Below are positions 62,802 through 64,000 of a stretch of DNA of 64,000 nucleotides, in pieces. The stretch comes from Adineta ricciae (taxonomy: Eukaryota > Rotifera > Eurotatoria > Adinetida > Adinetidae). A model generated the notes under the pieces. The model ran no database searches. It was not told the DNA's origin and was given only the letters and a program-made list of their open reading frames with translations. The stretch spans positions 434,001-498,000 of the forward strand of contig CAJNOJ010000043.1 of assembly GCA_905250025.1 (NCBI GenBank). Direction: 5' to 3'. A program made the translations under genes and the position numbers. Position 1 is the stretch's first letter; every line of letters starts with the position of its first letter.

Positions 62802-63328
62802 ACCAAGACATGATCAATTTTTTCTTTGCTTAACGGGCAAATTAATCGCTATAATTCTACTATTTCGTTTTTGATAATGTCTCATGCTTTCGATGTAACC
62901 TATATCATTCTATCTTGTTGAGTATAAATATCCTTGCGAAAGTTTTTTTATTACGTAAATAACAATAACCATACTTGTAGAACACCGAAGGTTAAGCCCG
63001 TTTGAAAAAAGACAACATACAGTGAAAATTTATATTCAACTGTAAGATAAGACATGCAATAAATTTCAGAAATAATTGCATACAAAGAACAGATGCATGA
63101 AGTCATGCAAAAAGTAAATATAAATACATTACCAGTAACTTCCAATTGGCATCGAGTACTCTATTAAAAAGTAAAATTCAGCTGTAAAGTGGTGGATCCT
63201 AAGAATTAAAGATAAAGTCAGCACCCCCTGCAAATTTAAATAGAGCACCTTGCTGATAAGCTTTTTCCTTCTATAAATAGAGCAATTCTAGTCACAGTTA
63301 ACACAGTAAATCTTTCTGTGGTTTAAAA
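62802..63328. other. Intergenic spacer between the SOD copies
   Basis: Holds the 3' end of SOD copy 1 and the promoter of copy 2, including the TATA box at 63272. Nothing else seen. Confidence 0.5.
63272..63280 (+). promoter_or_regulatory. TATA box of SOD copy 2
   Basis: TATAAATAG, 48 bases before the ATG at 63329. A strong match to the TATA consensus, with spacing that implies a short leader. Confidence 0.65.
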
Positions 63329-64000
63329 ATGAAACTAATATTCATTACGCTTTGTCTCTTATCACTTGTCCATACTAAACACTGTTCATTAGTTGCAACT
63401 GCAAACCTTCACATAGATTCTGCTCAAGTTGGAATCGGTACCCTTCTGTTTCATCAACGTGATCCAGCATCTCCAGTTCGTATTGTCGGTATTATAGATG
63501 GTCTGAAGAGTAACACAGTTCACGTAAGCTCGTCACAACAACATTACACCTCGTCTCATAGCAAATTTAGGGTTTTCATGTTCACAGAGATCCATTGGTT
63601 ACCGGTCAACTCAATTGTACTGCTGCTGGTCCTCACTTCAACCCATACAGTAAAGGCGAAACATGTCCATCATCTAAATCTCTTTTTTTCAATCAATTTA
63701 GATACTTTACACGGTCCACGTGAAGCTGATATAAAAAATCGACACGTTGGTGATCTCGGCAACCTTACAGCAAACGAAAATGGTATAATCGTTGTGGAAA
63801 TATCCGATGCCATCATTGATCTATACAACGCGACACGATCAATCGCGAATCGTACGATTGTATTACATGCAATACGAGATGATGGCGGTAAAGGTGGTTT
63901 TCCCGATAGTAATACAACAGGGTATGTCTTACCTTCATCAAATTTTCTTCCTTATGCTTTTCTTCTCTTAGAAATGCTGGTGCCCGTATCGCATGCGGTG
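63329..64000 (+). CDS. Extracellular Cu/Zn superoxide dismutase, copy 2 (cut by window end)
   Basis: Tandem neighbour of copy 1, same orientation. Signal peptide MKLIFITLCLLSLVHTKHC. The SOD blocks are GFHVHRDPL, NCTAAGPHFNPY, TLHGPREAD, NRHVGDLGNLTANENG, IVLHAIRDDGGKGG and NAGARIACG, the last at the window edge. All Cu and Zn ligands up to there are present. Intron positions match copy 1 (after the residue before GFHVH, after NPY, and before NAGAR), so the two copies come from a tandem duplication. The two sequences have since diverged a lot in the first 60 residues. The C-terminus, and thus any anchor, is outside the window. Confidence 0.93.
   Translation, partial: MKLIFITLCLLSLVHTKHCSLVATANLHIDSAQVGIGTLLFHQRDPASPVRIVGIIDGLKSNTVHVSSSQQHYTSSHSKFRVFMFTEIHWLPVNSIVLLLVLTSTHTVKAKHVHHLNLFFSINLDTLHGPREADIKNRHVGDLGNLTANENGIIVVEISDAIIDLYNATRSIANRTIVLHAIRDDGGKGGFPDSNTTGYVLPSSNFLPYAFLLLEMLVPVSHAV

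Overview
This is a gene-dense, AT-rich piece of a small animal genome. The genes are unmistakably metazoan (opsin, ionotropic glutamate receptor, CEP41, TRAPPC1, PSMA1, granulin) and carry many GT-AG introns of mostly 50-65 bp. Protein style, compactness and the many lineage-restricted secreted or membrane proteins suggest a rotifer, most likely a bdelloid. That assignment is inference, because no species marker was searched. One run of 50 N (31369-31418) is an assembly gap.

Layout. 1-9 kb: a divergent forkhead-like gene, a five-exon coiled-coil protein of unknown function, and CEP41. 9-18.6 kb: a 7TM receptor with a 450-residue charged tail, then RBM12, a phosphopantetheinyl transferase (AASDHPPT) and dihydrodiol dehydrogenase (DHDH). 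19.4-24.4 kb: a kainate/AMPA-type glutamate receptor facing a true opsin. 25.8-29.2 kb: PSMA1, VTA1 and FIS1 in one minus-strand run. 31.4 kb: a C2H2 zinc-finger exon cut by the gap. 32.1-36.2 kb: METAP2, TRAPPC1 and MEMO1 in a second, tighter minus-strand run, with a METAP2 relic upstream. 37.3-41.1 kb: two dihydroceramide desaturase paralogs pointing at each other. 43.2-46 kb: ARV1 and RUVBL1, convergent with 22 bp between their stops. 46.3-51.4 kb: a secreted Cys-rich protein, a type I membrane protein and a PTB-domain protein. 51.8-53.2 kb: a COMT pseudogene and a COMT-like gene. 53.3-57.9 kb: small secreted proteins, an FMO-like monooxygenase and an unknown protein. 59.3-64 kb: a one-domain granulin, an Ig-like membrane protein and two tandem secreted Cu/Zn superoxide dismutases, the second cut by the window end.

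Most conserved genes are housekeeping genes that are simply neighbours. The best leads are: splice acceptors ending exactly at the start codons of TRAPPC1 and MEMO1 (possible trans-spliced operon); an opsin that keeps the retinal lysine but has lost DRY and NPxxY; a glutamate receptor with His (CAC) at the Q/R site; a COMT without its catalytic Lys beside its own decayed copy; a forkhead domain with altered recognition-helix residues; and the receptor tail of repeated basic RRKS-like blocks and acidic runs. I found no virus-like element, LTR element or complete transposon.
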